A stretch of DNA of 41,789 nucleotides from NCBI GenBank assembly GCA_017480685.1, contig JAFUSD010000170.1:1-41789 (forward strand), written 5' to 3'. The position numbers and the translations under genes are program-made. Origin of the DNA: Bacteroidaceae bacterium. GTDB taxonomy: Bacteria > Bacteroidota > Bacteroidia > Bacteroidales > Bacteroidaceae. The notes beneath the pieces are model-generated. The model was not told the DNA's origin and did not search any database. It worked only from the letters and a program-made list of their open reading frames with translations. This document shows, piece after piece, positions 1-8,119 of this stretch; position 1 is the stretch's first letter, and each line of letters starts with the position of its first letter.

Positions 1-1300
1 TATGTCCGTTCTCATCTATGCGTCCGCTGGGGCCGATGGTTACGTTTGTGGCATAGCTGTCGGCGGTGAGTATCCACAGTCCGTTGACTTCGATGGTAGC
101 GGTTTTGGCTTGGTTGTCGGGGTTGAGGCTGCCTTCCCATGTCACCCCGTTGTCTACCTTCACGTTGATTGTGCCGGTAGAGTCGGCCTTGGCGTCACCT
201 TTGTAGGTCCATTGTTTGTCGGTGGTGAGCACAAGGTTGCCTGTGCCGCCTTGGGTTTTCCACTGGGTGTTGTAGTCGACATACATGAGCACCTGGCTCG
301 GACACACTATTTCCACATCGTTCAGCACGAGTGTTCCGGTCATGCGTGTGGGCACTTCGCATAATGGTGTCGAGGGTTCGGTCACTGTCATTTTTCCGCG
401 GTTGATGGTGATGCGTCCGTTGTAGCCTTGTGCGTCGCCGCTTCCGCTTTGCAGTATCATCATGGCGCGCTTCTTGCTGCCCGATGTTATGTCGCAGTCG
501 TTGTAGGTCAGGGTGTTGTCGCCTTCAATCACTCCTATTTCGCCCTGGGTGCTTTCGCCCCATGCGTGGTTCAGGGTGATGTCGCCGGTGGAGTAGGCCA
601 CGGCCGAGTGCAGCCCGCTGGTGTAGTAGCGTCCGCCGTCGACGGTCACGGTGCCTCCGCCGCGGTCGGTGGCTATGACTGAACAGCTGGTGCCTTGGGT
701 GCGTATGTCGAGGTTGCTGGCATTGATGATGCCTCCACCTGTGGCATGTATGCCCCTGCTCATGTCTTGTGTGGTTCGGATGGTCACATCGCTTATGTTG
801 ATGGTTCCGCCGTATGCCACTGCTGCGTTGGCACCGCGGGCGCTGGTGTTGATGGTTCCGCCCTTCATGTTGATGGTTCCGCCGGTGTTGGTACACAGGG
901 CTGAGTTGGTGCCGTAGAAGCTGCTGCCATCGCCCCCTTGGGTGTTGCCGCCGGTCTTCTCGACGGTGCAGTCGGTCATGTTGTATGTTCCGCCCAATAC
1001 CTGCACCACGTTTTCTTCGTCGCCGTTGCCAGTCAGGGTTGTTCCGCTCACACTTGCCGTGCCTTCCTTCTGTCCGTGGCCCGTGGGGCTCACCCCGCCC
1101 AGCTTCGTGGCATTGCTGCCTCCGCCGCCGGGGCGACGAGTGCCGCCTTCGCTGCCGACAGGGCGGCGGTTGTCATTGCCTCCGCCCGGTTGCCCCATCT
1201 CGCGTCGGGGGCGTTCGCCGGTGGGGCGGTCTTGTGCTTGAATGGTGTCTGTGCTCATGGTCATGATGAGCGCTGCTGTGATTAAGGTCAGTTGTTTCAT
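1..1300 (-). CDS. secreted beta-helix repeat protein, C-terminus outside the window (partial)
   Basis: An open frame runs from the ATG at 1300 to the window edge without a stop (433 codons). A signal peptide (about residues 1-22, ending IQAQ) is followed by an Arg/Pro/Gly-rich linker (about 23-55). The rest consists of short repeated strands such as GGTINMKGGTINTS and GGTINISDVTIRTT, which are typical of right-handed parallel beta-helix proteins. The style resembles the Cthe_2159-type carbohydrate-binding beta-helix family, but that assignment is from general resemblance only. It is probably exported to the cell surface or periplasm. A good Bacteroidota promoter lies 35 bases upstream. The next genes on the other side of the divergent promoters include a pectin-backbone lyase, so a polysaccharide-binding role is possible but unproven. 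The C-terminus, which would show any sorting signal, is missing. Confidence 0.8.
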   Translation of the reverse strand, partial: MKQLTLITAALIMTMSTDTIQAQDRPTGERPRREMGQPGGGNDNRRPVGSEGGTRRPGGGGSNATKLGGVSPTGHGQKEGTASVSGTTLTGNGDEENVVQVLGGTYNMTDCTVEKTGGNTQGGDGSSFYGTNSALCTNTGGTINMKGGTINTSARGANAAVAYGGTINISDVTIRTTQDMSRGIHATGGGIINASNLDIRTQGTSCSVIATDRGGGTVTVDGGRYYTSGLHSAVAYSTGDITLNHAWGESTQGEIGVIEGDNTLTYNDCDITSGSKKRAMMILQSGSGDAQGYNGRITINRGKMTVTEPSTPLCEVPTRMTGTLVLNDVEIVCPSQVLMYVDYNTQWKTQGGTGNLVLTTDKQWTYKGDAKADSTGTINVKVDNGVTWEGSLNPDNQAKTATIEVNGLWILTADSYATNVTIGPSGRIDENGH

Positions 1301-1334
1301 CTCGATGTATGTTTTAAGAGTTAATGTATGTGGC

Positions 1335-1365
1335 GCAAAGTTACGAAAAAAATGTCGAACCACAA
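1335..1365 (-). promoter_or_regulatory. Bacteroidota-type promoter of the beta-helix gene
   Basis: On the minus strand TTG (1365-1363) is followed by 19 bases and TAACTTTGC (1343-1335). This matches the -33/-7 consensus of the primary sigma factor of Bacteroidota. Transcription would start about 30 bases before the ATG at 1300. Confidence 0.75.
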
Positions 1366-1413
1366 CCTGTTTACTTCAAAAAAGTGGCATCGGAGACCGT
1401 CTTCCGCTTCTGC

Positions 1414-1492
1414 GAGGATATCCTCAACGCCTTGCGAGGATATCCTCAACACCCTGCGAGGATATCCTCAACAGCCCGCGAGGATATCCTCG
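1414..1492. repeat. GATATC palindrome array A (4 copies, 22-bp period)
   Basis: Four copies of the perfect palindrome GAGGATATCCTC begin at 1414, 1436, 1458 and 1480, exactly 22 bp apart. The 10-bp spacers are similar to one another but not identical. The array sits between two divergent promoters. Four further arrays with the same core are found in this window. Confidence 0.95.
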
Positions 1493-1571
1493 TTTTTACC
1501 GCTTGTTATGGTTTTTGGCATGTGGCGCACTCTTTTTTGTGCTTATATAATAAAAAAGGTGGGGCAATGCA

Positions 1572-1602
1572 TTGTCTTTTCATCGGGAAATCGTAACTTT
1601 GC
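1572..1602 (+). promoter_or_regulatory. Bacteroidota-type promoter of the lipoprotein gene
   Basis: TTG (1572-1574), 19 bases, then TAACTTTGC (1594-1602). The match to the Bacteroidota consensus is very good. The expected transcript start is near 1608, about 25 bases before the ATG at 1633. Confidence 0.8.
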
Positions 1603-1632
1603 ACATTGTAAACATATAAACTGACGACTGTT

Positions 1633-2103
1633 ATGAAAAATCTGTTTTGGACGGCCCTTGCACTTGTGGGCCTGCTTGGCGGCTTTGCTGCCTGCTCCAT
1701 GGATACCGACAACGAGGCCGAGGCCACGGTGTCATACTATGGAGTGTGCGATGGAATAGTGTTTGCCGACTCGGGCGATGTGGTGTATAAACCATATATA
1801 TCCGCCGCCATCGCAACTGAGCGTATGCCGCTTGTGGGCGAGCGCTCGTTGTTTACCGAGAAAGCCAAGACCGACGATGGATATGTGCAGAATGCCATCG
1901 TGTTGTGCAACCAGAAGGCAGTGGATACCTACGACCACGTGCTTGCCAATGTGTCGGCAGCCTACATGCGCGAATCGCTCAACGTGCTGTATGGCGATTC
2001 GGTCAACTTCGACACACTCGATGCATTCACCGTCAACTATATCCTGGCGGCAGTGACCGACGGCAATGCGGAGCGTATAGCCTCTTATTCAAAAAAATAT
2101 TAA
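1633..2103 (+). CDS. small lipoprotein of unknown function
   Basis: This 156-aa protein has a lipoprotein signal: hydrophobic residues 5-17, then a lipobox ending FAAC with Cys21, followed by an acidic SMDTDNEAE stretch. It should therefore be lipid-anchored to the inner or outer membrane. No known domain is recognised in the mature part, which is mixed alpha/beta in character and has no internal repeats. It has its own promoter and lies 110 bases before the rhamnogalacturonan lyase gene, so the two may be co-transcribed. The function is unknown. Confidence 0.85.
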   Translation: MKNLFWTALALVGLLGGFAACSMDTDNEAEATVSYYGVCDGIVFADSGDVVYKPYISAAIATERMPLVGERSLFTEKAKTDDGYVQNAIVLCNQKAVDTYDHVLANVSAAYMRESLNVLYGDSVNFDTLDAFTVNYILAAVTDGNAERIASYSKKY

Positions 2104-2125
2104 CTATCATCCAATTGCGCCACAA

Positions 2126-2137
2126 CACCTGCAGGTG
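2126..2137. repeat. 12-bp perfect palindrome CACCTGCAGGTG
   Basis: A perfect palindrome lies in the 110-base gap between the lipoprotein and the PL11 lyase gene. It could be a protein-binding site, but a 12-bp palindrome may also occur by chance. Confidence 0.35.
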
Positions 2138-2213
2138 CACATGTGAGGGAATCACCCCCCGCACATCCCTGCAGACAAGGCCGAGGGCGAAGGATTTACA
2201 ACCAAGACCAACT

Positions 2214-4073
2214 ATGAAAACACTGACATCAATTGCAATCTTTGCGATGGGCATCAGCAATATGTGTGCCCAGGGACCGCACTACGACTACAAGAACATG
2301 CAACGCGAGTCGCTCAACCGCGGCGTGGTGGCCGTGCGCACCGAAAGGGGCGACAGCGCAATCGTCTCGTGGCGATATCTGGAGGAAGACCCCATGACCA
2401 CCGCCTTCAATGTCTACAAAGACGGCAAACGCATCAACAGCAAACCCATAGCCGGAACCACACACATGATGGTGGCAGCAGCCAAGGGCACAGAATCGAA
2501 ATTTGAGGTCCGCACCGTGGACGGTGGCAAAGAGTCGCACCGCAAGGACGGAACCTATACACTCAGTGCCGACGCACCGAGTGGATACCTATCCATCCCA
2601 CTCTCCATCCCCGAAGGCGGCACCACCCCCGACGGACGACGCTATTCATACAGCGCCAACGACTGCTCGGTGGGCGATGTTGACGGCGACGGTGAATACG
2701 AAATCATACTAAAATGGGACCCAAACAATGCGCGCGACAATGCCCACGACGGCTATACAGGCAACGTCATTTTCGACTGCTATAAGCTCGACGGCACACA
2801 CCTCTGGCGCATAGACCTGGGCCATAACATCAGGGCTGGAGCACACTACACACAGTTTATGGTATTCGACCTCGACGGCGACGGACGTGCCGAAGTGGTG
2901 ATGAAGACCAGCGACGGAACCACCGACAGCCGCGGACGGGTGATAGGCGACCCCACTGCCGACTATCGCACCCATGAGGGACGCTTGGGGCGCATACTCT
3001 CGGGCAACGAATACCTCACCGTATTCAGCGGATTGACCGGCGAAGCAATGTGTACCGTCGACTATGTGCCAACCCTCGACACAGGCGACTGGGGCGACGA
3101 CTACGGCAACCGGAGCGAGCGCTACCTGGCATGCGTGGCATACCTCGACGGCAGGCACCCAAGCGTGGTGATGTGTCGCGGATACTATGCACGAACCACA
3201 CTCACCGCATGGGATTGGGACGGCAAGACCCTGAAACAACGATGGGCATTCGACTCGCAAAACCCTGGCATGAGGGCATGGGGCGGACAAGGCAACCACA
3301 ACCTGCGAGTGGGCGATGTGGATGGCGACGGACGCGACGAGATAGTATATGGCTCGATGTGTGTTGACGACAACGGAGCCGGCTTGTGGAACACCCACAT
3401 GGGACATGGCGACGCAATGCACCTCATGGCATTCTATCCCGACAGCGACAAACTACAGGTGTGGGACGTACACGAAAACAAACGTGACGGCTCTACACTG
3501 GTCGATGCAGCCACAGGCGAAGTCATATTCCAGATAAAATCGAACACCGACGTAGGGCGCGGCATGGCTGCCGACATCGACCCTACGAACCCTGGACTCG
3601 AGATGTGGTCGTCGGCATCGGGCGGAATACTTAACACCAAAGGCGAGGTGGTGAGCCATGCACGCGTATCGACCAACTTCGCAATATGGTGGAGTGGGGC
3701 ATTGAACCGCGAACTCCTCGACGGAGCACGCATCACACGCCTCAACCCCAAGACTCAAGAGATGGAAGTCATAGCCGACTTCACACGCGAGTGTGCATTC
3801 AACAACGGCACCAAGAGCAACCCATGCCTCGAAGCCGACATCGTGGGCGACTGGCGCGAGGAGGTGCTGATACGCACACGCGACAGCCGTGAACTGCGAA
3901 TATACATAACACCGCATGCCACACCCTACCGCTTCCACACATTCATGCAAGACATACCCTATCGCATAAGTGTGGCTACGCAAAACGTGGCATACAACCA
4001 ACCGTCAGAACCCGGATTCTATTTCGGCTCCGACTTCAAGAAAGGACAAACATGCAGAGGATGGACATTCTGA
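2214..4073 (+). CDS. rhamnogalacturonan lyase, family PL11
   Basis: This 619-aa secreted enzyme should cleave the rhamnose-galacturonic acid backbone of rhamnogalacturonan I (pectin) by beta-elimination. The frame is open further upstream, but the ATG at 2214 gives a clear signal peptide (about residues 1-19, NMCA then QG), so it is chosen as the start. An N-terminal beta-sandwich region (about 21-145) precedes the beta-propeller. Calcium-loop motifs of the DxDxDGxxE type are visible at about residues 155 (DVDGDGEYE), 219 (DLDGDGRAE) and 368 (DVDGDGRDE), as expected for PL11 enzymes such as YesW, and the length is normal. No SusC/SusD pair is nearby, so this is not part of a complete polysaccharide utilisation locus in the window. 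Its 3' end overlaps the next gene. Confidence 0.9.
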   Translation: MKTLTSIAIFAMGISNMCAQGPHYDYKNMQRESLNRGVVAVRTERGDSAIVSWRYLEEDPMTTAFNVYKDGKRINSKPIAGTTHMMVAAAKGTESKFEVRTVDGGKESHRKDGTYTLSADAPSGYLSIPLSIPEGGTTPDGRRYSYSANDCSVGDVDGDGEYEIILKWDPNNARDNAHDGYTGNVIFDCYKLDGTHLWRIDLGHNIRAGAHYTQFMVFDLDGDGRAEVVMKTSDGTTDSRGRVIGDPTADYRTHEGRLGRILSGNEYLTVFSGLTGEAMCTVDYVPTLDTGDWGDDYGNRSERYLACVAYLDGRHPSVVMCRGYYARTTLTAWDWDGKTLKQRWAFDSQNPGMRAWGGQGNHNLRVGDVDGDGRDEIVYGSMCVDDNGAGLWNTHMGHGDAMHLMAFYPDSDKLQVWDVHENKRDGSTLVDAATGEVIFQIKSNTDVGRGMAADIDPTNPGLEMWSSASGGILNTKGEVVSHARVSTNFAIWWSGALNRELLDGARITRLNPKTQEMEVIADFTRECAFNNGTKSNPCLEADIVGDWREEVLIRTRDSRELRIYITPHATPYRFHTFMQDIPYRISVATQNVAYNQPSEPGFYFGSDFKKGQTCRGWTF

Positions 4074-4606
4074 ATTATACCGACATCATCGACAAATACT
4101 ACCCAGAGGATAACGAGCTGCGTCGTATCCTCTGGGTTCATTCACGCCATGTGGCCGACAAAGCACTCGACCTGGCCCGACGTCATCAAGAACTGAATAT
4201 CGACATGCAGTTCGTCGAAGAAGCAGCCATGCTCCACGATATCGGAATCTTGCAATGCGATGCAGCAGGCATACAGTGCTTCGGAACCAAACCCTATATC
4301 TGTCATGGAACAATAGGTGCCGAGATGATGCGCGCCGAAGGACTGCCGCGACATGCACTGGTGTGCGAACGCCATACCGGCACCGGGCTCACACTGCAAT
4401 ACATTGTCGAAAACAAACTGCCACTGCCACACCGCGACCTCGTGCCAGTCAGCATCGAGGAACAACTCATCTGCTTTGCCGATAAGTTCTTCTCGAAGAC
4501 ACGCCCCGACGAAGAGAAAACCGTGGAACAGGCACTGCGAAGCATTGCAAAGTTTGGCGATGAGTGTGCTGAAAAGTTCAACCGTTGGAGTCAAATGTTC
4601 CTCTGA
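4052..4606 (+). CDS. HD-domain metal-dependent phosphohydrolase-like protein
   Basis: This 184-aa cytoplasmic protein has an HD domain. The metal-binding pattern H...HD...D is visible as His33, His62-Asp63 and Asp144, with additional histidines at 85, 101 and 108. HD proteins of this size hydrolyse phosphate esters of nucleotides or other small molecules, but the substrate cannot be read from the sequence. The ATG at 4052 overlaps the end of the PL11 gene by 22 bases; a second in-frame ATG at 4061 would still overlap by 13. The overlap suggests translational coupling with the lyase, although no functional link is obvious. Confidence 0.85.
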   Translation: MQRMDILNYTDIIDKYYPEDNELRRILWVHSRHVADKALDLARRHQELNIDMQFVEEAAMLHDIGILQCDAAGIQCFGTKPYICHGTIGAEMMRAEGLPRHALVCERHTGTGLTLQYIVENKLPLPHRDLVPVSIEEQLICFADKFFSKTRPDEEKTVEQALRSIAKFGDECAEKFNRWSQMFL

Positions 4607-4673
4607 GAACACCCATTTAAGATTATTTAAGACTAAATATGAGATAAGAAACTCGGTATGTCGACAAATTGTA

Positions 4674-4704
4674 GTATCTTTGCAAGTTGAAACTGCAAAG
4701 ATAC
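4674..4704 (+). promoter_or_regulatory. facing -7 promoter elements in a perfect inverted repeat
   Basis: GTATCTTTGCA (4674-4684) and its exact reverse complement TGCAAAGATAC (4694-4704) flank a 9-base loop. Each arm contains TATCTTTGC, a perfect Bacteroidota -7 element, so two promoter elements face each other. No good TTG is seen at the usual distance for the plus-strand copy, so activity towards lptD is uncertain. Confidence 0.6.
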
Positions 4705-4897
4705 TATTATCGTATTTGGGCAAGTTGAAACTGCAAAGATACTATTATTGTATTTGGGCAGGTTGAAACTGCAAAGATACTATTATTGTATTTGGGCAAG
4801 TTGAAACTGCAAAGATACTATTATTGTATTTGGGCAAGTTGAAACTGCAAAGATACTATTATTGTATTTGGGCAAGTTGAAACTGCAAAGATACTAT
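4683..4897. repeat. 38-bp tandem repeat carrying minus-strand promoter elements
   Basis: Six copies begin at 4683, 4721, 4759, 4797, 4835 and 4873; the last is cut short at about 4897. Copies differ by at most one or two bases. Each carries the minus-strand -7 element TATCTTTGC and a TTG 17 bases before the next copy's -7 element, so the array resembles serial promoters pointing away from lptD into the 3' end of the HD-domain gene. Confidence 0.95.
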
Positions 4898-4932
4898 AGG
4901 AGCGTTGCAGCAAAAAAACAGAGCAGGATAGT

Positions 4933-7809
4933 TTGAACAAGAGAATATACATACTATTCATCATCCTTCTTGCTTGTGTCAGCATGACACAGGCCGGTGG
5001 TTCGTTGTCTCCAATATATGTTGCTGCCGATACAATTCCTGATGACTCGCTGCACATCGCACGTCCCGATTCACTGTTTCCCCACGAAGCCGACTCTGCA
5101 CACATGCAAGTTCTCGACTCTGCAGCCATCGGACATCTCACGGCACTCGACTCGCTTCGGCTGCAGTTTGACCGCGAACATGGCATCGGCCGTAACCCAC
5201 GAGAGCAAACACGACCACGCATCACACAATGGAACGACTCGATTGCTGCTGCTGAAGACTCAATAAGCAAAACACAGCGCAAGAGCGCACTCGAAGACCC
5301 TGTAGTATACGAGGCGTCAGATTCAATAGTATTCTTCCTGAACTCCAAAGATGCATACCTGTATGGCTCGGCAAAGGTAGACTACCAGAACCTGCAACTG
5401 ACCGCCGACTACATATCGATGAACATGGACAGCTCAATAGTCCATGCCACTTATGCCGAAGACTCCATAGGAAAGAAAATAGGCAGACCTGTCTTCAAAC
5501 AGTCGAACGACGAATACCTGCTCGACAGCATAAGCTACAACTTCGAGACACGAAAAGGCTTTATGCACAACATCTATACCGAGCAGCAAGACGGCCTCAT
5601 AGTGAGCGATGAGGCCAAGAAAGGACAAGGCGACGAGTCGTTTCTCTACAGAGGCAAATATACAACCTGCGACGAAGAACACCCCCATTTCTACATACGT
5701 ATGTCGCGTGCGAAAGTACATACAGGCAAGAGCGTATTCTTCGGTCCTGCATGGCTCGTGGTAGAAGATGTGCCGCTGCCAGTCGTCGTGCCGTTCGGCT
5801 TCTTCCCCTTCACACATAAGTATCAGTCGGGATTCATCATGCCAAGCTATGGCGACGAATCCTCGCGCGGGTTCTACCTCCGCGATGGCGGCTATTACTT
5901 TGCATTCAACGACCATGTAGACATGCGCCTCACGGGCGAGATTTTCACGAAAGGCTCATGGGGCATCGGCTTGCAAACCACATATCGCACACGCTACAAG
6001 TATTCCGGCAACTTCTACTTCAACTACCAGGTGACCAAAACAGGTGAGAAGAATATGCCCGACTATAGTGTGGTGAAGAACTTCAAAGTGCAGTGGTCGC
6101 ATCGTCAAGACTCGAAAGCCAACCCTAACAGCTCTTTTTCGGCAAGCGTGAACTTTGCAACGCAAAGCTACGAGCGCAACAACCTTTCCAGTCTTTACAA
6201 TCCAACGTCTTACTCACAGAGCACCCGTACATCGAGCGTGAGCTATTCGCATACATTCGACAAAATCGGACTTTCGCTGTCGTCGAGCTTCAATATATCG
6301 CAAAATATGCGCGATTCAACCATTGCCCTTACACTGCCTAACCTCAGCCTTTCGCTCAGCCGGTTCTACCCATTCAAACGTAAGCGTGCCGCAGGAAAGG
6401 AACGTTGGTATGAAAAGATTGCGATGACCTATAGCGGTACGCTGTCAAACAGTATATCGACCCAGGAGGACATGATATTGCACTCAGACCTCATCAAGGA
6501 CTGGCGAAACGGTATGCGCCACAACATACCAATCTCTGCCTCGTTCAACATCATGAAGTATATCAATGTGACACCGTCGTTCAACTACACCGAGCGTTGG
6601 TATTCCAATCGCGTAGAACAACACTGGAATACAGCAAAACAGGCGGTGGAACGCGACACAATATGGGGGTTCAACCGTGTCTACAACTACAACATGTCGC
6701 TTTCGGCAACCACCCGCCTTTATGGTTTCTATACTCCCAATCCAAAGATATGGGGTAAAAAAATCGTTAAGGTGCGCCATGTCTTTACGCCTACCGTCAG
6801 TTTCAGCTATGCGCCCGATTTCGGTGCCAGCCGATATGGATTCTGGAAGACATATACCAAGACCGACCTCGACGGCAATGTGAGTCTCGTGGAATACTCG
6901 CCGTATTCCAACTCGTTGTACGGTACGGTGTCGCGAGGAAAGACCGGCTCCATCACGTTCGACATGTCGAACAACATAGAGATGAAGGTGAGAGGGTCTG
7001 ACGACAGCTTGAGGAAGGTGCCTATCATTGACGAACTTGGTGCCAGTCTGTCGTACAACATGTCGGCTAAGACCCAACCGTGGAGTAATCTGTCGACACG
7101 TCTGCGACTGAAATTCGGACGTACCACCTTCAACCTCAATGCAGTGTTTGCCACCTATGCATACGAGTTCAACGAGAATGGAAACGTGGTTGTCGGCAAC
7201 CGCACAGAATGGTCGTATGGCCGTTTCGGACGTTTCCAAGGAATGAGCAAAAACGTGTCGTACGCGTTCAACAACCAGTCGTGGCGGAAGATCAAAAAGT
7301 TCTTCGACAAACTTCTGCATAAAGGGAAGGCCGACGATGACGATCCCGATGCCGAGAAACCAAAAACAGAAGAGAATGCCGATGGGCAATCCAAGGGCAC
7401 GAAAGGCGATGAACTCGATGAGTATGGTTATATGAAGTTTTCCATCCCATGGTCGTTCAGCATTTCTTATGGCATCACTATGGCTGAGGACCGCAGCGCA
7501 AAAATCAATGTGAAAAGCATGCGTTATCCTTACAAGTTAACTCAGAATCTCAACTTCTCGGGCACCATACGCCTGTCAAGTTCGTGGAACGCCAGTTTCT
7601 CGTCGGGTTACGATTTCAACGAGCATGGCATATCGATGACCTCGGTTAATATAGGACGTGACATGCACTGCTTCAACCTCACGTGTGGATTTGTGTTCGG
7701 AACGTTCACCTCATATCATATCACGCTTCGTGCAACTGCCGCGACGCTGACCGATGCATTGAAGTATGACAAGAAGAGCAGCTATTCCAGCGCAATACAG
7801 TGGTATTGA
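4933..7809 (+). CDS. lptD: LPS-assembly outer-membrane protein LptD
   Basis: This 958-aa protein inserts lipopolysaccharide into the outer leaflet of the outer membrane. After a signal peptide (about residues 1-21) there is a linker, then an OstA-like N-terminal domain (about 110-260; a YLYGSAKVDYQNLQLTADY stretch followed by a conserved VPLPVVVPFGFFPF segment). The remainder is a long series of amphipathic beta-strands forming the barrel. A charged insert with DDDDPDAEKPK lies near residue 800. The start appears to be TTG at 4933: upstream in-frame codons reach a TAG at 4897 without an ATG, and the next ATG would remove most of the signal peptide. An AGGAT sequence just upstream may act as ribosome-binding site. 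Confidence 0.9.
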   Translation: MNKRIYILFIILLACVSMTQAGGSLSPIYVAADTIPDDSLHIARPDSLFPHEADSAHMQVLDSAAIGHLTALDSLRLQFDREHGIGRNPREQTRPRITQWNDSIAAAEDSISKTQRKSALEDPVVYEASDSIVFFLNSKDAYLYGSAKVDYQNLQLTADYISMNMDSSIVHATYAEDSIGKKIGRPVFKQSNDEYLLDSISYNFETRKGFMHNIYTEQQDGLIVSDEAKKGQGDESFLYRGKYTTCDEEHPHFYIRMSRAKVHTGKSVFFGPAWLVVEDVPLPVVVPFGFFPFTHKYQSGFIMPSYGDESSRGFYLRDGGYYFAFNDHVDMRLTGEIFTKGSWGIGLQTTYRTRYKYSGNFYFNYQVTKTGEKNMPDYSVVKNFKVQWSHRQDSKANPNSSFSASVNFATQSYERNNLSSLYNPTSYSQSTRTSSVSYSHTFDKIGLSLSSSFNISQNMRDSTIALTLPNLSLSLSRFYPFKRKRAAGKERWYEKIAMTYSGTLSNSISTQEDMILHSDLIKDWRNGMRHNIPISASFNIMKYINVTPSFNYTERWYSNRVEQHWNTAKQAVERDTIWGFNRVYNYNMSLSATTRLYGFYTPNPKIWGKKIVKVRHVFTPTVSFSYAPDFGASRYGFWKTYTKTDLDGNVSLVEYSPYSNSLYGTVSRGKTGSITFDMSNNIEMKVRGSDDSLRKVPIIDELGASLSYNMSAKTQPWSNLSTRLRLKFGRTTFNLNAVFATYAYEFNENGNVVVGNRTEWSYGRFGRFQGMSKNVSYAFNNQSWRKIKKFFDKLLHKGKADDDDPDAEKPKTEENADGQSKGTKGDELDEYGYMKFSIPWSFSISYGITMAEDRSAKINVKSMRYPYKLTQNLNFSGTIRLSSSWNASFSSGYDFNEHGISMTSVNIGRDMHCFNLTCGFVFGTFTSYHITLRATAATLTDALKYDKKSSYSSAIQWY

Positions 7810-7826
7810 GCTAATGCACAATGCAT

Positions 7827-7915
7827 AATGAATGTGTGGAATAATGAATGTGTGGAATAATGAATGTGTGGAATAATGAATGTGTGGAATAATGAATGTG
7901 TGGAATAATGAATGG
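7827..7915. repeat. 16-bp tandem repeat (5 copies plus a partial copy)
   Basis: The unit AATGAATGTGTGGAAT is repeated from 7827, 7843, 7859, 7875 and 7891, followed by a partial copy to 7915. It lies just after the lptD stop codon in a stretch rich in ATTCATTATT-like sequence. It is probably a minisatellite. Confidence 0.95.
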
Positions 7916-7978
7916 ATAAAAAATGAAAACAAGCATCCGCTATTAATTATTCATTATTAACTATTCATTAATAAAAAG

Positions 7979-8051
<73 letters not shown>

Positions 8052-8060
8052 GATTCGGCT

Positions 8061-8091
8061 GCAAAGGTACAAAATAATTGATAATTGACAA
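8061..8091 (-). promoter_or_regulatory. promoter of tRNA-Thr
   Basis: On the minus strand TTG (8091-8089), 19 bases, then TACCTTTGC (8069-8061) fits the Bacteroidota consensus. The transcript would start only a few bases before the tRNA 5' end. The TTG lies inside an AATTGACAATTGAGA repeat that also occurs elsewhere in the window. Confidence 0.8.
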
Positions 8092-8119
8092 TTGAGATTT
8101 TATAATTAATTGCAGAAAG

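Larger units (their letters stand above)
1301..1632. other. divergent intergenic region
   Basis: This gene-free stretch separates the divergent beta-helix and lipoprotein genes. It holds one promoter for each gene and, between them, a four-copy array of the GATATC-centred palindrome. No additional gene is seen. Confidence 0.8.
4607..4932. other. intergenic region filled by promoter-like tandem repeats
   Basis: The gap between the HD-domain gene and lptD holds a plus-strand -7 element within an inverted repeat (4674-4704) and a 38-bp tandem repeat (4683-4897). No protein-coding gene is supported: a frame reading through the repeats has no good start or family match. Confidence 0.75.

Noticed and set aside
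1414..1492. CRISPR array
   Set aside because: The repeated core is only 12 bp, the spacers are about 10 bp and similar to each other, and no cas genes are near. The same holds for the other four arrays.
1905..2213. longer N-terminus of the PL11 lyase
   Set aside because: The frame is open to 1905 but would overlap the lipoprotein gene and put 103 residues before a clear signal peptide; the ATG at 2214 is the sensible start.
4674..4704. invertible promoter with recombinase sites
   Set aside because: The inverted repeat has only a 9-base loop, far too short for an invertible segment, and no recombinase gene is present.
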